DNA of 64,000 nt. It comes from Ahaetulla prasina. Taxonomy: Eukaryota; Chordata; Lepidosauria; Squamata; Colubridae. The notes beneath the pieces are model-generated. The model was not told the origin of the DNA, searched no databases, and saw only the letters and a program-made list of their open reading frames with translations. Every line of letters begins with the position of its first letter. Position 1 is the first letter of the stretch. Positions 23,197-34,214 of this stretch are shown here, piece by piece. Position numbers and translations under genes: made by a program. The stretch lies in the NCBI RefSeq assembly GCF_028640845.1, contig NC_080539.1:198378698-198442697 (forward strand), written 5' to 3'.

Positions 23197-23325
23197 CCCA
23201 AATAAGACATCCCCTGATAATAAGCCCAATTGGGTTTTTTAGTGCATTGCAACAAGGCCAAGCGTTTATCTCAGGGTTCAAAAAACAACAACACAAGACA
23301 GGGTCGTATTTTTGGAGAAATACTG
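23197..23325. mobile_element. Small MITE flanked by TA, GTTTCCCC ends
   Basis: Ends CCTGTTTCCCCCCAAATAAG and TTTTGGAGAAATACTG between TA dinucleotides (23195-23196, 23326-23327). Same family as 11272-11406, with the shared internal GATAATAAGCCC and AGACAGGGTC. Confidence 0.7.
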
Positions 23326-23327
23326 TA

Positions 23328-23729
23328 ATTAATGGAAATTAGAAAACTCCAGTTCATGTTTTCTTCCTTTCCCCAGCAGAGGCTGTATCCTATCATACCT
23401 CTGCTTGCTAATCACTTCTTCCAAAGACAACTTCATTCACTACCTAATGTTTCTGTGGATGGACTGGACTTCTCTAAGAGAGTTAGAAAATTTCTTTCAA
23501 CATAATGCTTTATACAGAAAATTTAGGCCTAAAAATTTATGCAGAAAATTTAACCCTTAGGATCCCACCATTTTATAATTCAATTTATACCACACCTATT
23601 GTTGATTCCTACACACACACACAGCATATAACTGTGTGTTCATACTTACTTAGACATAACATTTAATAAGTTACTAAGTAATCTTTTTAGTAACTTACTA
23701 AAAGTTATTTTAAAATCCTTGTTTCCATT
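23328..23729. other. Unrecognised intergenic sequence
   Basis: About 0.4 kb between a MITE and a SINE. It includes a short (AC)n run near 23612. Nothing else recognised. Confidence 0.4.
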
Positions 23730-23942
23730 GTTTAGCAATAGCACTTAGACTTATATACCACTTCACAGTGCTTTATAGCCTTCTCTAAGCAGTTTACAGA
23801 GTCAGCATATTGCCCCTAACAATCTGGATCTTCTACCTCGACAGGATGGAAGGTTGAGTCAACCCTGAGCCTGGTGAGATTCAATCTACCAAAGTGATCA
23901 ATGGAGGTAGCCTGCAGTACTGCACTCTAACCGCTGCTCTTA
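23730..23942 (-). mobile_element. tRNA-derived squamate SINE
   Basis: The reverse complement carries a tRNA-like head (AGCGGTTAGAGTGCAGTACT), a degraded B box, TCAAGGTTGACTCAACC-like sequence and a tail ending in GTATATAAGTCTAAGTGCTA-type sequence. It is the same family as 54957-55212, which is in the opposite orientation. Confidence 0.75.
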
Positions 23943-25286
23943 CCTTTACTTTTAAGGAGGTTTTATCAATGAGTCCTTAAGTTTGTATTTTATAATTTTA
24001 TAATTGCATTGTAATGAACAATTTCCTTTTACTGATACTAGAAAAGTTTATAATTTTTAATTTGAACCTTGTAACTTTTTACGCCAGTCTGTGACAATGA
24101 AGATTAGATTTCTGGGCATAAACATTCACTTAATACATTTCTATAATTAATGATGTTAGCCCTTTAAGGTACATTGGGGAGCTGGATGAAAGCTAACTAT
24201 TGCTTTAACAATGGCAAAAAACCCAAAAACACATTGGTGCAATCACCAAGGGAGAAGTTCAACTTGAGGGTCTCCTTTTGTATGATGATGTGTAACATCT
24301 AATACTTAGCTGGAAATAAAAAAAATATTTCTTTTTATATACAGATTGTGCTGTTATTCTTATGTAATGAAAATCCCCATAACATGTAATTCTGTACAGC
24401 TTTGTATCAGTTATGATCCTGGGTGGAATGATGGAGATAACTTACTCCTTAGGTATTGTTTTTCTTTTATACCCGAAGAATGATATTAGAAGACCAGGCA
24501 AGACATTGAGTTCCACCCATATTTATAATTTCCTTTCCAAATTGTTTTAGTAAGAAACTGTTGACAAATTCCATTAACAGTTATTATTGACAAATTCCTT
24601 TAATACTGTTCCCCCACCATTCTAAAATTTTGTATCAAAAGTCTTGGTTAAGATTATTTTTATCAGCAGTAGAAGAAAAATAATTTATGTTCAATAAATA
24701 TTAAAATCAGTTTAATGCAACCTCTAAAATTGATTAAATAATGGACAGAAAACCCCTTTAAGACTTTTAGCCAACTAAATTTAGATGCTTCTGCTTTAGG
24801 CAATAAGATCAACGGAATCACAATCACAAGCATTTTGCTGTATTTAAAATATCTAGACCAATGTTCCCACATCCCCTTCTTTGCTTTCTCATCATTCCTC
24901 TTATTCCTACAGGAAAGAAATGACATACATGCACTGTATCACTTCCGTACTGTGTAGAGACACTACATGGAGTTAAATCATCAGTCAATTAGCTTAAAGA
25001 TTTTACCTTTGGAAATCAGAATGCACAGAGAAAGACAAGCACAATGTCTACATTTATTATTGCTTCTCTCTGGAGACCCACACATGGTCTCCTCTCACAA
25101 ACTCACATCCTCTTTCATTTGGAAGAAAGAGGCATACAGTATATGTGGCTTTCATTTTCCTTCCAGTGAAACAGATGAAACTTTCAGCATTGCTTCAGTG
25201 ATTTAGAGTGTTTTCACTGGGGGCAAAGGGAAGGTCTTCACTACCCTTTCAACGAAAGATGGTCCTTGTAGCCTACCAAAAGGAAA
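23943..25286. other. Unrecognised intergenic sequence
   Basis: About 1.3 kb, AT-rich, with no exon or repeat that I can name. Confidence 0.4.
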
Positions 25287-25535
25287 ATTGGAGATTTATT
25301 TATTTGTATCCCATCTTTATTAATTTTACAGATAACTAAAAGTGACAAATACATAAAACACAACTTCCTCCTCCTATTTTTCCCACAATAACAACAACCC
25401 TGTTGTAAAGGGATGAGAGAAAGTGACTGGCCCAAGGTCACCTAGCTGGTTTTCATGTCTAAAATGGGACTAGAACCCACAGTCTCCTGCTTTCTAGCCT
25501 GATGCCTTAACCACTAGAGTTGACTGGTTCTCAAA
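25287..25535 (-). mobile_element. MIR-like tRNA-derived SINE
   Basis: On the minus strand: A-box-like AGTGGTTAAGGCATCAGGC, B-box-like GTGGGTTCTAGTCCC, core GGTGACCTTGGGCCAGTCAC, and an AT-rich L2-like tail. The fullest copy of this SINE family in the window. Confidence 0.8.
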
Positions 25536-25762
25536 GACGATTGTGTGCCTTGTGCATATAAGTTCCTGACCTAAGATGCTAGGCATTACTTACCTGAGAC
25601 AGCAAAATGTCTTCCATTAGCGCTGGTAGCACAGATTAAAAGCTGGCACCAAATAAGTGTAATTGATGGCACCTTTACCTTATTATAACTTTAGGCTGAG
25701 AGTCAAAAAAGTATGGGGAAATGATATTGAGAAAGCTACTTTACACTAAGGCAAAGAACATA

Positions 25763-26097
25763 ATAGATAATCCTTGTCTTACAATGGTTCATTTAGTGCC
25801 TGAAGTTGCAACGGCACTAAGAAAAATGATTTATGACCATTTCACTCTTTCCTGTGGTCATGTGATCAAAATTCAACTGACTCGTATTTTTGATGGATGC
25901 AATGTCTCGGGATCATATGAACACCTTTTGTGACCTTCTGACAAGCCAGATTCACCCGTGTTGTTAACTGAACAACTGCAGTAATTCACTTAACTGTGAC
26001 AAGAAAGATCATAAAATGGACAAGTTTCCTTAATAATTGTCTCACTTAACAACAAATATTTGGGGCTCATTTGTGGTCGTAAATCAAGGACTATCTG
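25763..26097 (-). mobile_element. Tc1/mariner-like MITE
   Basis: Begins ATAGATAATCCTTGTCTTAC after TA and ends CAAGGACTATCTG before TA (26098-26099). Internal family motifs ATTCACTTAACTGTGAC and GGGCTCATTTGTGG. Diverged. Confidence 0.7.
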
Positions 26098-26099
26098 TA

Positions 26100-27643
26100 T
26101 GTCCTTCAAATGTTGCTGAACCACGTTTCCCTGTAGATGGTCAGGCTGCTTGGAACTTCTGAGAACAGTTCAGATTTAGAGAACAAGCATTGCCCAACAC
26201 TGTTCTGTAGTCGCTGGCAGAGTTTCAACCAAATTTTCTCAATTTTCTGTCTTTCGCATGCAAACCCAACCCAGACCTACAATATTTTGTACTGCATGGC
26301 AGCACAACATTTATACAATAATTCAGTCAAGGACGTTTAAAATTAGAAAACAAACAGTGATTTTTCTGGGGTTTGGGTTTGCTTGCATATGTTTTAAATT
26401 ACTTCATTCCTTCTAGTAAAGTTGAACAGCCAGCTAAATATTCTGGAAGATTTTTATGTATTGCTGAAATAAATATTGATATAATTGTAGAATGAAATTG
26501 CGAACTATCAGAAATTATGAAAAGATAGAGGTTTCTTGTGTAGCATTCTGGGAGTATAAATGTTAAAAAGTCTTTGTTTAGATATTTTTTTTCTGATCTC
26601 AATATTTTCTAAATTAAAACAGACTATTTTAGGAATATTATTTGTTTTTCAGTTTTGAAACTGTTCCATAAATTATTATGGTTTGTTTTATTTTAACTTT
26701 AATCAATAAGTAGTAATTTCACTTTATTAAGTAGATTATTTTATTAGAAGCCTTAAAAGACATTAAAGATATTAAAAGCCCATGATTTAATATAATTATT
26801 TATGGTAATGTTGTATGAGGGTCCTTAAGAGAAATACACAGCACCTTGCAGGCTATTCTGGTAAAAATTGGGGGGAGTATTTTTTTTTAAAGTAGGGTAT
26901 TGTTCAGTATTTATTTATTCATTAAGTTCAAATAATATTATCACGAATGTTATTTAATCAATTTAAAGTTAATTTTCGGAAGGAAAATGTTATATTTTTA
27001 TCATCCTCGACTAGGTTTTTTTTTACATTTTAATTGCATCAGTATCTGTAAATATATATATAGTGAAACCAAGCTTTTATTATGCATATATATAGTTATC
27101 ATAATTCATTGCAAAGTCATGATTAAACCCAATTTATTCCTTTAAAATATCACAAAACACAAGAATCACTATTTGCTACTGTTTATACTGGACTATGCTG
27201 CAATTATTTTTAGAATAATTTCTGAATCAAGTAATTATTTTGCCAATCAGTTTGTTAGAAAAAGTCCATTGAGGCATTTAATTCACAAGTTATAAAATTA
27301 TAGGGGAAATTGTATAAAAATGAAAACCAAATGTATATGTATTTTTATATTTTTGCTATTAATTAAAACTGAGAAGTAGGCCAAATATGTGAAACATGTA
27401 TGCATATTCCAAGTACTACATAACCTCATATTTATTGGGGACAGAATTGTGCTGGTTTACTGGTGCTTGTTTCTGATATTATAACTTCAGACATTCTGTC
27501 AGTTTGCCTTGAAGTGTGAGAGCACATGGTATCTGTTGATCAGTGTTCCTCCAAGCAATCTCTCTTCACAAAGTGAGAATCACAAGCAGAACCATTCAAA
27601 TGTTGGAAGGTTGCCTGCATTATACAAACCTCTTCGATAGTTA
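26100..27643. other. Unrecognised AT-rich intergenic sequence
   Basis: About 1.5 kb, very AT-rich, with no recognisable repeat family, exon or RNA gene. Confidence 0.45.
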
Positions 27644-27651
27644 TTCTAAAG

Positions 27652-27848
27652 CAGGCAATCCGAGCCACAGCCCAAGGACCACATGTAACACTAGATAGCT
27701 AATATTGCAGCCAGATAAGATCGTAAGCCATTAACATTATATTATGTGATTTATATAAATTAACTGTGTTGATGATTTTATATGCAGCTCAAGACAATTC
27801 TTCTTTTCTCAGTGTGGCCCAGGCAAGTCAAAAGGTTGGATACCCATG
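27652..27848. mobile_element. hAT-like MITE with perfect 8-bp duplication
   Basis: TTCTAAAG occurs exactly at 27644-27651 and 27849-27856. The right end, read inward, is CATGGGTATCCAACCTTTTG. The left end is CAGGCAATCCGAGCC. These match the CAGGGGTNTCCAACC theme of other hAT MITEs here, though the two ends are diverged from each other. 197 bp, no coding. Confidence 0.75.
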
Positions 27849-27856
27849 TTCTAAAG

Positions 27857-28297
27857 TATCACATTCTTTCCTTGAAAAAGCAGATATCTGAGGTCATTAA
27901 AACCCAAAGTCAAATTGGTCAGATTCAAGTACAGAAATCACTGAAAGATTAAAGGCACTTGCATGGTGCAAACTAAGGCATTCAGATATTTGGGAGTTAC
28001 CGTTCAATTTTTTGCTGGTTAGAAGGAACAAATTACAAGATCTGTTATTAACCAGGCCCACAAGATTTCTGATGTTGTTCTGCGTTCTGATATTAGGAGA
28101 AGCAGTCATTAAGTTCATGCCTATATAAATAATTTTAAGGTTAAACTAATCAGACATTTGCTCACAGATCTACAACTCATAGTTTTATAGTTACAAAGAT
28201 CTAAGACTTTTACAAGCATTACTGGTTATATTTCTAAGAATTGTTATTATTCTCTTGATGGCATAATGTATAATTAACAGCTAGCTCTGACCATAAA
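27857..28297. other. Unrecognised intergenic sequence
   Basis: About 0.44 kb, no recognisable repeat or exon. Confidence 0.4.
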
Positions 28298-28299
28298 TA

Positions 28300-28691
28300 C
28301 ATATAGCCCACAACTTACAACTATTTGTTTAGTGACTGTTGAAAGTTATAACATTTCTGAAAAAGGTGATTTACGATCATTTTTCACACTTAATCACCAT
28401 TTTAGCATAAATACATGCCAGTTGCCAATTGTAATTTGGCTACTGGCATGTATTTGTAACAGTTGCACTGTCCCAGGAACATGTGATCACCTTTTGCAAC
28501 CTTCTGTTGTTAAGCAAAGTTGATGGAGAAACCAGATTCACTTAAAAACCATGTTACTAACTTAACAACTGCAGCGATCTACTTGATAACTGTGACAAGA
28601 AAGGTTGTAAAATGGGGCAAAATTCACTTAACTGTCTTGCTTAGTCATGGAAATTTTGGGAACAATTGTGGTGTATATCAAGGACTACCTG
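28300..28691 (-). mobile_element. Tc1/mariner-like MITE
   Basis: Begins CATATAGCCCACAACTTAC after TA and ends CAAGGACTACCTG before TA (28692-28693). Internal motifs include CACTTAATCACC and GATTCACTTAAAAACC. It directly precedes the L1 remnant. Confidence 0.78.
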
Positions 28692-29135
28692 TAAAGTAGG
28701 ATTTGGAAATACGTGCTTCAGGTAAATGAAGATCAAGTGGAGATAAATGAAGTTGGCAAAAGTTGCAGGCTTGAAAATTAATAGAGATAAAACAAAAATT
28801 TTGACAAAAATATGTTGATGAAGCAAAAAAATGAGTTGGTAGAATATTCTGGGATGCAGATTGCAAATAAAGTTAAATATTTGGGGATATATCTTACTCC
28901 AAGGTGTAGCACTTTAAAAGAAAATAACTATGGTAAACTCAAACAGCAGATTGTGGTGGATTTGACTAAGTGGGAACATCTACAATTGTCTTTGTTGGGA
29001 AGAATATCAACAATTAAAAATGAATATATTACCTAGAATTCTGTATTAAAAGCAAGGATAAAAATAAAATTAGTACAAGATAAGAGAGTTAGAGGAGGTT
29101 TTGGGCTACCCAATTGGGAACTATATTATCGAGCA

Positions 29136-29771
29136 GTGAATATGATGTGGATTAAAGAATTTCATACATTAAAAGAAGAAGGGAGAAATCATACTTGGTT
29201 TCAATATGGGCAATTACGAGCTAGGTGGAAAGAAGATCAGAAGATTGGTATCATACAGAATGAAAAAAACTTGGTAAAACAAATTATAAATCAAATCCAG
29301 GAGCATATAAAGAGATTGTATAATGTGTTGATAGAAATAGATTCTGAAAGGGATTTAATAAAGGATTGTATGATAAAATGGGCACAAAATATTCAGGAAC
29401 CAATATTTTTGGAAACTTGGGAAAAAAATTGGGTTAGAAATGTTAAATTTACGCAAGCACAGAAGTTAAGGGGAAATTTTTATAAAATGTTTTATAGGTG
29501 GCACTTAGACCCTAAGAAATTATCATGTATGTATCTAGATATGCAAGCGAAATGTTGGAGATGTAATAGTGATGATGCTACATATTTTCATATATGGTGG
29601 ACTTGTAAGAAGATTAAGGCTTTCTGGATAAGGATCTGGTGGATTATAGAAAATGTCTTGAAAAAGAAGATAAAGTTCCTACCACAATTTTTTTTATTGG
29701 GAATTATCACGGACTGTACAGTAATTGAGACTAAGCTGATTCTAAACTTAATAACAGCGGCAAGACTATAG
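29136..29771 (+). pseudogene. L1 ORF2 C-terminal domain
   Basis: An open stretch of 211 codons. It carries the squamate L1 ORF2 C-terminal signature: FYKMFYRWHLDPKKLSCMY, then the cysteine/histidine motif CWRCNSDDATYFHIWWTCKK (C..C...H....C), a domain typical of L1 ORF2. It follows a frame (28812-29036) with the end of the RT region. Compared with other L1 copies, a stretch between the RT connection and this domain is missing. Retrotransposon debris. Confidence 0.85.
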
Positions 29772-30032
29772 ATTGGACAATACTGGAAGAAAAAAGAGTT
29801 ACCTACAATAGAAGAATGGATATTGAAAGTTGCTAATTTGGCTGAGGTGGCTAAAATCTACACAAGAAAAAGACACTACGCAAGAAAAATATCTAACTGA
29901 ATGGAAAAAATGGATTGAATATACGCAAAATAGATATCAGATCAAGAGATATCAGATTGCCTTTGAATGATTAGGATGTACTTATCTCTGATTTGTATGG
30001 GGGAAGTTAGGATATGAGAAGAAGGGTAGGAC

Positions 30033-30035
<3 letters not shown>

Positions 30036-30103
<68 letters not shown>
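30036..30103. repeat. (AAT)n microsatellite at L2 end
   Basis: A trinucleotide array of about 68 bp at the 3' end of the minus-strand L2 fragment. It was seeded from the L2 tail. Confidence 0.95.
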
Positions 30104-30104
<1 letters not shown>

Positions 30105-31010
30105 TTAATTTTTATACCGCTCTTCTCCCGAAGGACTCAGGGCAGTGCACAGCCAGATAAAATCAACAATGCATGGATACAGTACAAATAAAAACAACGC
30201 TAAAAAACTTATTAAATTTGGCCCCTAAATTAAAATACATAAACCATAAAACCCCATTTAAAATTACAAATATAAATACTAATTCTATGCCAGTCCTGCG
30301 CAGAAGAATAAATACGTCTTCAGCTCGCGGTGAAAGGTCCGGAGATCAGGAAGTTGATGAAGTCCTGGGGGAAGCTCGTTCCAGAGGGTAGGGGCCCCCA
30401 CAGAGAAGGCCCTCCCCCTGGGGGTCCCCAGCCAACATTGTCTGGCTGACAGCACCCTGAGGAGGCCCTCCCTATGGGAGCACACGGGTCGGTGGGAGGC
30501 AAACGGTGGCAGAAGGCGATCACGTAGATAATCCGGTCCTAAGCCATGGAGCGCTTTAAAGGTGGTAACCAACACCTTGAAGTGCACCCGGAAGACCACA
30601 GGCAGCCAGTGCAGCTTGCGCAGGATAGGTGTTATATGGGAGCCACGAGTGGCTCCCTCAATCACCCGCGCAGCCACATTCTGGACCAACTGAAGCCTGC
30701 GGGTGCTCTTCAAGGGGAGCCCGATGTAGAGAGCATTGCAGTAGTCCAGGTGAGAAGTGACGAGAGCATGAGTGACTGTGCATAGGGAATCCCGGTCTAG
30801 AAAGGGGCGCAACTGGCGAATCAGGCGTACCTGATGAAAAGCTCTCCTGGAGACAGTCGTCAGATGTTCTTCAAACGACAACCGCCCATCCAGGAGAACG
30901 CCCAAGTTGCGCACCCTCTCCATTGGGGCCAATGATTCGCCCCTGACAATCAGCCGCGGCTGCAGCTGGCTGTACTGGGATGCTGTATCCACAGTTGGCA
31001 TCCCAGTAAT
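30104..31010 (-). mobile_element. L2-type LINE 3' end inserted in L1 3' UTR
   Basis: The minus strand runs from ORF2 through the 3' UTR to the family end CCTTCGGGAGAAGAGCGG. The L1 3' UTR continues on the far side (AATTTGTGTTAGGGAAAATT), so it inserted into L1 copy 1. Insertion boundaries and duplication are not resolved because of the AAT array. Confidence 0.88.
30285..31001 (-). CDS. L2 ORF2 C-terminal part, open 238 codons
   Basis: An uninterrupted reading frame for the end of the L2 polyprotein (endonuclease and reverse transcriptase upstream are missing). It includes VRNLGVLLDGRLSFEEHL, SHLDYCNALYIGLP, then LHWLPVVFRVHFKVL and NELPPGL...LKTYLF, all hallmarks of the L2 C-terminus. The absence of stops suggests a fairly young insertion. 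It cannot be functional because it lacks the catalytic domains. Confidence 0.85.
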   Translation of the reverse strand: MPTVDTASQYSQLQPRLIVRGESLAPMERVRNLGVLLDGRLSFEEHLTTVSRRAFHQVRLIRQLRPFLDRDSLCTVTHALVTSHLDYCNALYIGLPLKSTRRLQLVQNVAARVIEGATRGSHITPILRKLHWLPVVFRVHFKVLVTTFKALHGLGPDYLRDRLLPPFASHRPVCSHREGLLRVLSARQCWLGTPRGRAFSVGAPTLWNELPPGLHQLPDLRTFHRELKTYLFFCAGLA

Positions 31011-31895
31011 TTGTGTTAGGGAAAATTTAGCATATGATTGTTTTTTTCTTTTGAATTATACCTTGTGTTTGCTTTGGGAAGTTGGGGGGGGAGGGAGGAG
31101 GGGGGATGGGGGAAAGAGGGGTGTGAAAATTTTTGTAAAATTTTTTTCAATTAAAAAAAAAAGAATGGATAACCCTAAAAAATAATAGAATATTAACTCT
31201 GGAAGGCCATGATTTGTTGTTGGGATGGCACACTTTTTTATGGTATGGACATGCTAAATCACAGGGCTATTTTAGAAGACATATAGTCAGAGAAACGTTA
31301 TTAAATTGGGAAAAGATTAAGAAAAGTCACTTCTTAAAAATTCCAATGTGGGTTTCACCCACTGAGGCATTCTCTTACTCAATAATATTTTAAAAGGAAC
31401 ATATTGTTAGTTATAATGAATTGTTGAATGAAAAGGGTGAGTTAAAATCCAAATTAGAATTAGAGGCAGAGGGTATAACAATGAATTGGTTTGCAAACTT
31501 ACAAATACGATCCAGATATGATAATGATGTTAAAACAGAAGGCTTTTATAATAACCTAACGAGTTTTGATGAGATTTTAACAGGTTCAGATGACAACCTG
31601 ATAAAGAAACTGTATGGATACTTACCAGGGGTGGGTTCTACATTTTTTTTACTGCCGGTTCTGTGGGCATGGCTTATTTTGTGGGCGTGGCTTGATGGTC
31701 ATATGACAGTGGGTGTGGCTTGGTAGTCATATGACTGGGTAGGCGTGGCAAACTCAATGTCTCTCATGTCAAGGGGTACCTCGCCTGGCCCCTCCCCTCC
31801 CAGCCATTCCTTGTCATACCCAGCCTCAACGTATCTATAGTTCTGCAAAAATGTTGTTCACCTTTTTTCAACTTTATTATCTACATACTATAGAT

Positions 31896-32006
31896 CAGGG
31901 GTCTCCAAACTTGGTCACTTTAAGACTTATGGACTTCAACTCCCAGAATTCCTCAGCCAGCTTTGCTGTCTTAAAATCTTAAAATGGCCAAGGTTAGAGA
32001 CCTCTG
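31896..32006. mobile_element. hAT MITE nested in the composite element
   Basis: Ends CAGGGGTCTCCAAACTTGG and CCAAGGTTAGAGACCTCTG. The 8-bp duplication is CTATAGAT (31888-31895) and TTATAGAT (32007-32014), 7 of 8 matching. Same family as the foldback copy at 19539. Confidence 0.88.
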
Positions 32007-32094
32007 TTATAGATGCACTTTCATGGACCACTGAAAGGAGGAAATGGCTCACATGCTTTGCCCAAGAGTGTGATAGGCAACAGTCTTTTAAGGG

Positions 32095-32222
32095 GCTGCT
32101 AGAAAGAGGGGGGTGGGGAAAAGTATTTTCCAAAGCACCAGAAGGCAAAACAAGAAGCAATGAGTGGAAATTCAACAAAGAGAGAAGCAACCTAAAATTA
32201 AGGACAAACTTTCTGACATTGT
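32095..32222 (+). mobile_element. CR1 fragment
   Basis: Matches part of the CR1 C-terminal coding region seen on the minus strand at 5290-5440: CAAAGCACCAGAAGGCAAAA, CAAGAAGCAATG, then GAGAAGCAACCT and CTTTCTGACATT. Short and truncated on both sides. Confidence 0.7.
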
Positions 32223-32406
32223 GAACCTATATAGGTTTCTGTCATAATTTCACATACAAAATAGCCATTCATGTAATACAACCTGCATATTGTTCAAAAC
32301 AATCATTAGTATTATGGCTGATGTTTGACAGCAAGCCTAAAATCCCCATTCCCTCCCCACTCCAGGGGAAGGTTACTTCAAAATCCCCATTTCCTCCCCA
32401 CCCCAC

Positions 32407-32817
32407 TATTTATTTATTTATTTATTTTTCGTATTTTTATACTGCCCTATCTCCCTAAGGACTCAGGGCGGTTCACAGCCAGATAAAAATATACATATAA
32501 ATACAGCATAAAACATCCATTAAAAAACTTATTACAAATGGCCGAATAATTAAAAATGACAATATAAATAATAAAATCCCCATTAAAACCAATTCGAATT
32601 TAAAATCTAGTCCAGTCCTGCGCAAATAAATAGATGTGTCTTAAGCTCGCGGCGAAAGGTTCGAAGGTCAGGAAGTTGGCGGAGTCCTGGGGGAAGCTCG
32701 TTCCAGAGGGTGGGGCCCCCCACAGAGAAGGCCCTTTCCCTGGGTGTCACCAGCCGGCACTGTCTGGCCGACGGCACCCCAAGGAGTCCCTCCCTGTGAG
32801 AGTGCACGGGTCGCACT
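32407..32817 (-). mobile_element. L2-type LINE 3' end
   Basis: The minus strand encodes the last L2 residues (VHSHREGLLGVPSARQCRLV, then TLWNELPPGLRQLPDLRTF) followed by the 3' UTR ending at CCTTAGGGAGATAGGGCAG and an AT-rich tail. It is 5'-truncated at about 32817. Confidence 0.85.
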
Positions 32818-33576
32818 AATCTGTTCTGGGAAGGAATCAAACTCCCCCCTATTCATTTCCCAAATAAAATATCCCAGATAATTAAGGAATAATCAAGCTG
32901 CTAGCAAGGAACCTGCCTGGAATTCCACATTCCTGCCAGCTGCATAAAGGAAACTTTGTAAGCAGAGATCATAGAAAGTGGAAGCCGGAAGTTCGGCTCC
33001 ATTTGCAAGCAGGCAGAAAACTCATTCAAGACAGGATACTTCATAATGGAAATCGCCCAAACCTTTTTAGAAACACAAAGCCCATGTTGCACAAACCTCA
33101 AAACTTCAAAAACATTGAACCATATAAGAATTCCTCCTCTTATCCAATTTGTTGTTCAGCTGACCCAGAAAGGAGCTTCTAGCCGCTCTGTCAATTTAAA
33201 ACGACAGCGTTTCTCCCCACCTTCTTCTTTGCCAAGCGATCTCCTGGCTGAGAAGCGAGCCAGTCAGTTGGGAGGCTTCTTGGCTTCTCAATTTAAAGGG
33301 ATGTGAGTCTTGATTTTTTCCTTCTAGTCGATCAGCTGGGAGTCGGGAGGCAGCAAGAGATTGGGGGTGGGGCCAGGCAGAATTTTTATTACCGGTTCTC
33401 CGAACTACTCAAAATGTTTACTACCGGTTCTTGCGAACTGGGGAGAACCGGTAGCAACCCACTACTGATACTTACTAGAGGTGACGTTAGAGGAAGAACA
33501 GGTTAAAGAGACAATGATTGCTTGGGGGAGGAATTTTGGTCATGGGATAGATCTAGATAACTGGCAGAAATTGTAG

Positions 33577-34068
33577 ATGTATAATTATAAAATGACGATG
33601 TCGACAGCATTTAAAGAGAATTTGTATAAGATGTTTTACAGGTGGCATCTACCCCCGACAAGAATTGCTAGAATGTTTAAGGACAAATCTGAAAAATGTT
33701 GGAAATGTCATCAGATACCTGGATCATATTACCACATGTGGTGGATTGAAGCTGAAAGATATTGGACTAAAATACACACATGGTTGGAAAAAATTATTAA
33801 AAAGCATATTGACTTTAAGCCAGAAATCTTTCTGTTGGAAATTATACCGGAGATATATACTAGAGATATAAAATATTTGATTTCGAATATTATTACAGCA
33901 GTTAGGATTGTATTTGCAAAAAATTGGAAAAATGAAAAGTTACCTTTGCAAGATGAAATAATTAGAAAAATGTTGGAATGTGCAGAGATGAGTAAATTAA
34001 CATTTGAAATTAGAGAACAAGAAATAAACAATATTATAAAATATGGGATTTATTCTATAATTGGTTAA
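33577..34068 (+). pseudogene. L1 ORF2 C-terminal domain (copy 2)
   Basis: A 163-codon open stretch. FKENLYKMFYRWHLPPTRIA and CWKCHQIPGSYYHMWW match the L1 ORF2 C-terminal cysteine/histidine domain. The last cysteine of that motif appears lost (WWIEAERYW in place of WWTC). It is diverged from L1 copy 1, so a different lineage or age. Confidence 0.82.
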
Positions 34069-34214
34069 ATGGAAAGATATGTTAGGAAAAATGAGTATAA
34101 GATATATGTATGGAAGAGATAATTATTTTGTGAATGCACAGGAAGATATGTTAACACCCTTACAGCACGTAATGGAATTGATTTGATGAGGTATTTTTTA
34201 TTTTATGTTTAAAA

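Larger units (their letters stand above)
28740..31165 (+). mobile_element. L1 LINE 3' end (copy 1), interrupted by L2
   Basis: 5'-truncated L1. It begins in the reverse transcriptase C-terminal region (AGLKINRDKTKIL, then VKYLGIYLTP and LSLLGRIS), continues through the ORF2 C-terminus to about 29968, then the 3' UTR. A G-rich run and a poly(A)-like end lie at about 31084-31163. The 3' UTR is split by an L2 fragment on the minus strand (about 30104-31010). ORF2 is broken by stops near 29037 and 29769. Confidence 0.82.
31626..33467. mobile_element. Composite 1.84-kb hAT element in L1
   Basis: Inverted ends CAGGGGTGGGTTCTAC and GGTAGCAACCCACTACTG. The target duplication ATACTTAC is perfect (31618-31625 and 33468-33475). 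Subterminal ACCGGTTC motifs and GGGCGTGGCTTG resemble the MITEs at 41260 and 47933. It contains a smaller hAT MITE (31896-32006), a CR1 piece (32095-32222) and an L2 3' end (32407-32817). No transposase is recognised, so it is non-autonomous. Confidence 0.88.
31166..34090 (+). mobile_element. L1 LINE 3' end (copy 2), split by a hAT element
   Basis: Begins in the ORF2 post-RT region (ILTLEGHDLLLGWHTFLWYG) and runs to KKLYGYL at about 31617. It is then interrupted by the hAT element 31626-33467 and resumes with LEEEQVKETMIAWGRNFG (about 33480 on) through the ORF2 C-terminus to 34068. The reading continues across the insertion once the element and one duplication are disregarded, which shows the order of events. 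It begins right after the poly(A) of L1 copy 1. Confidence 0.85.
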
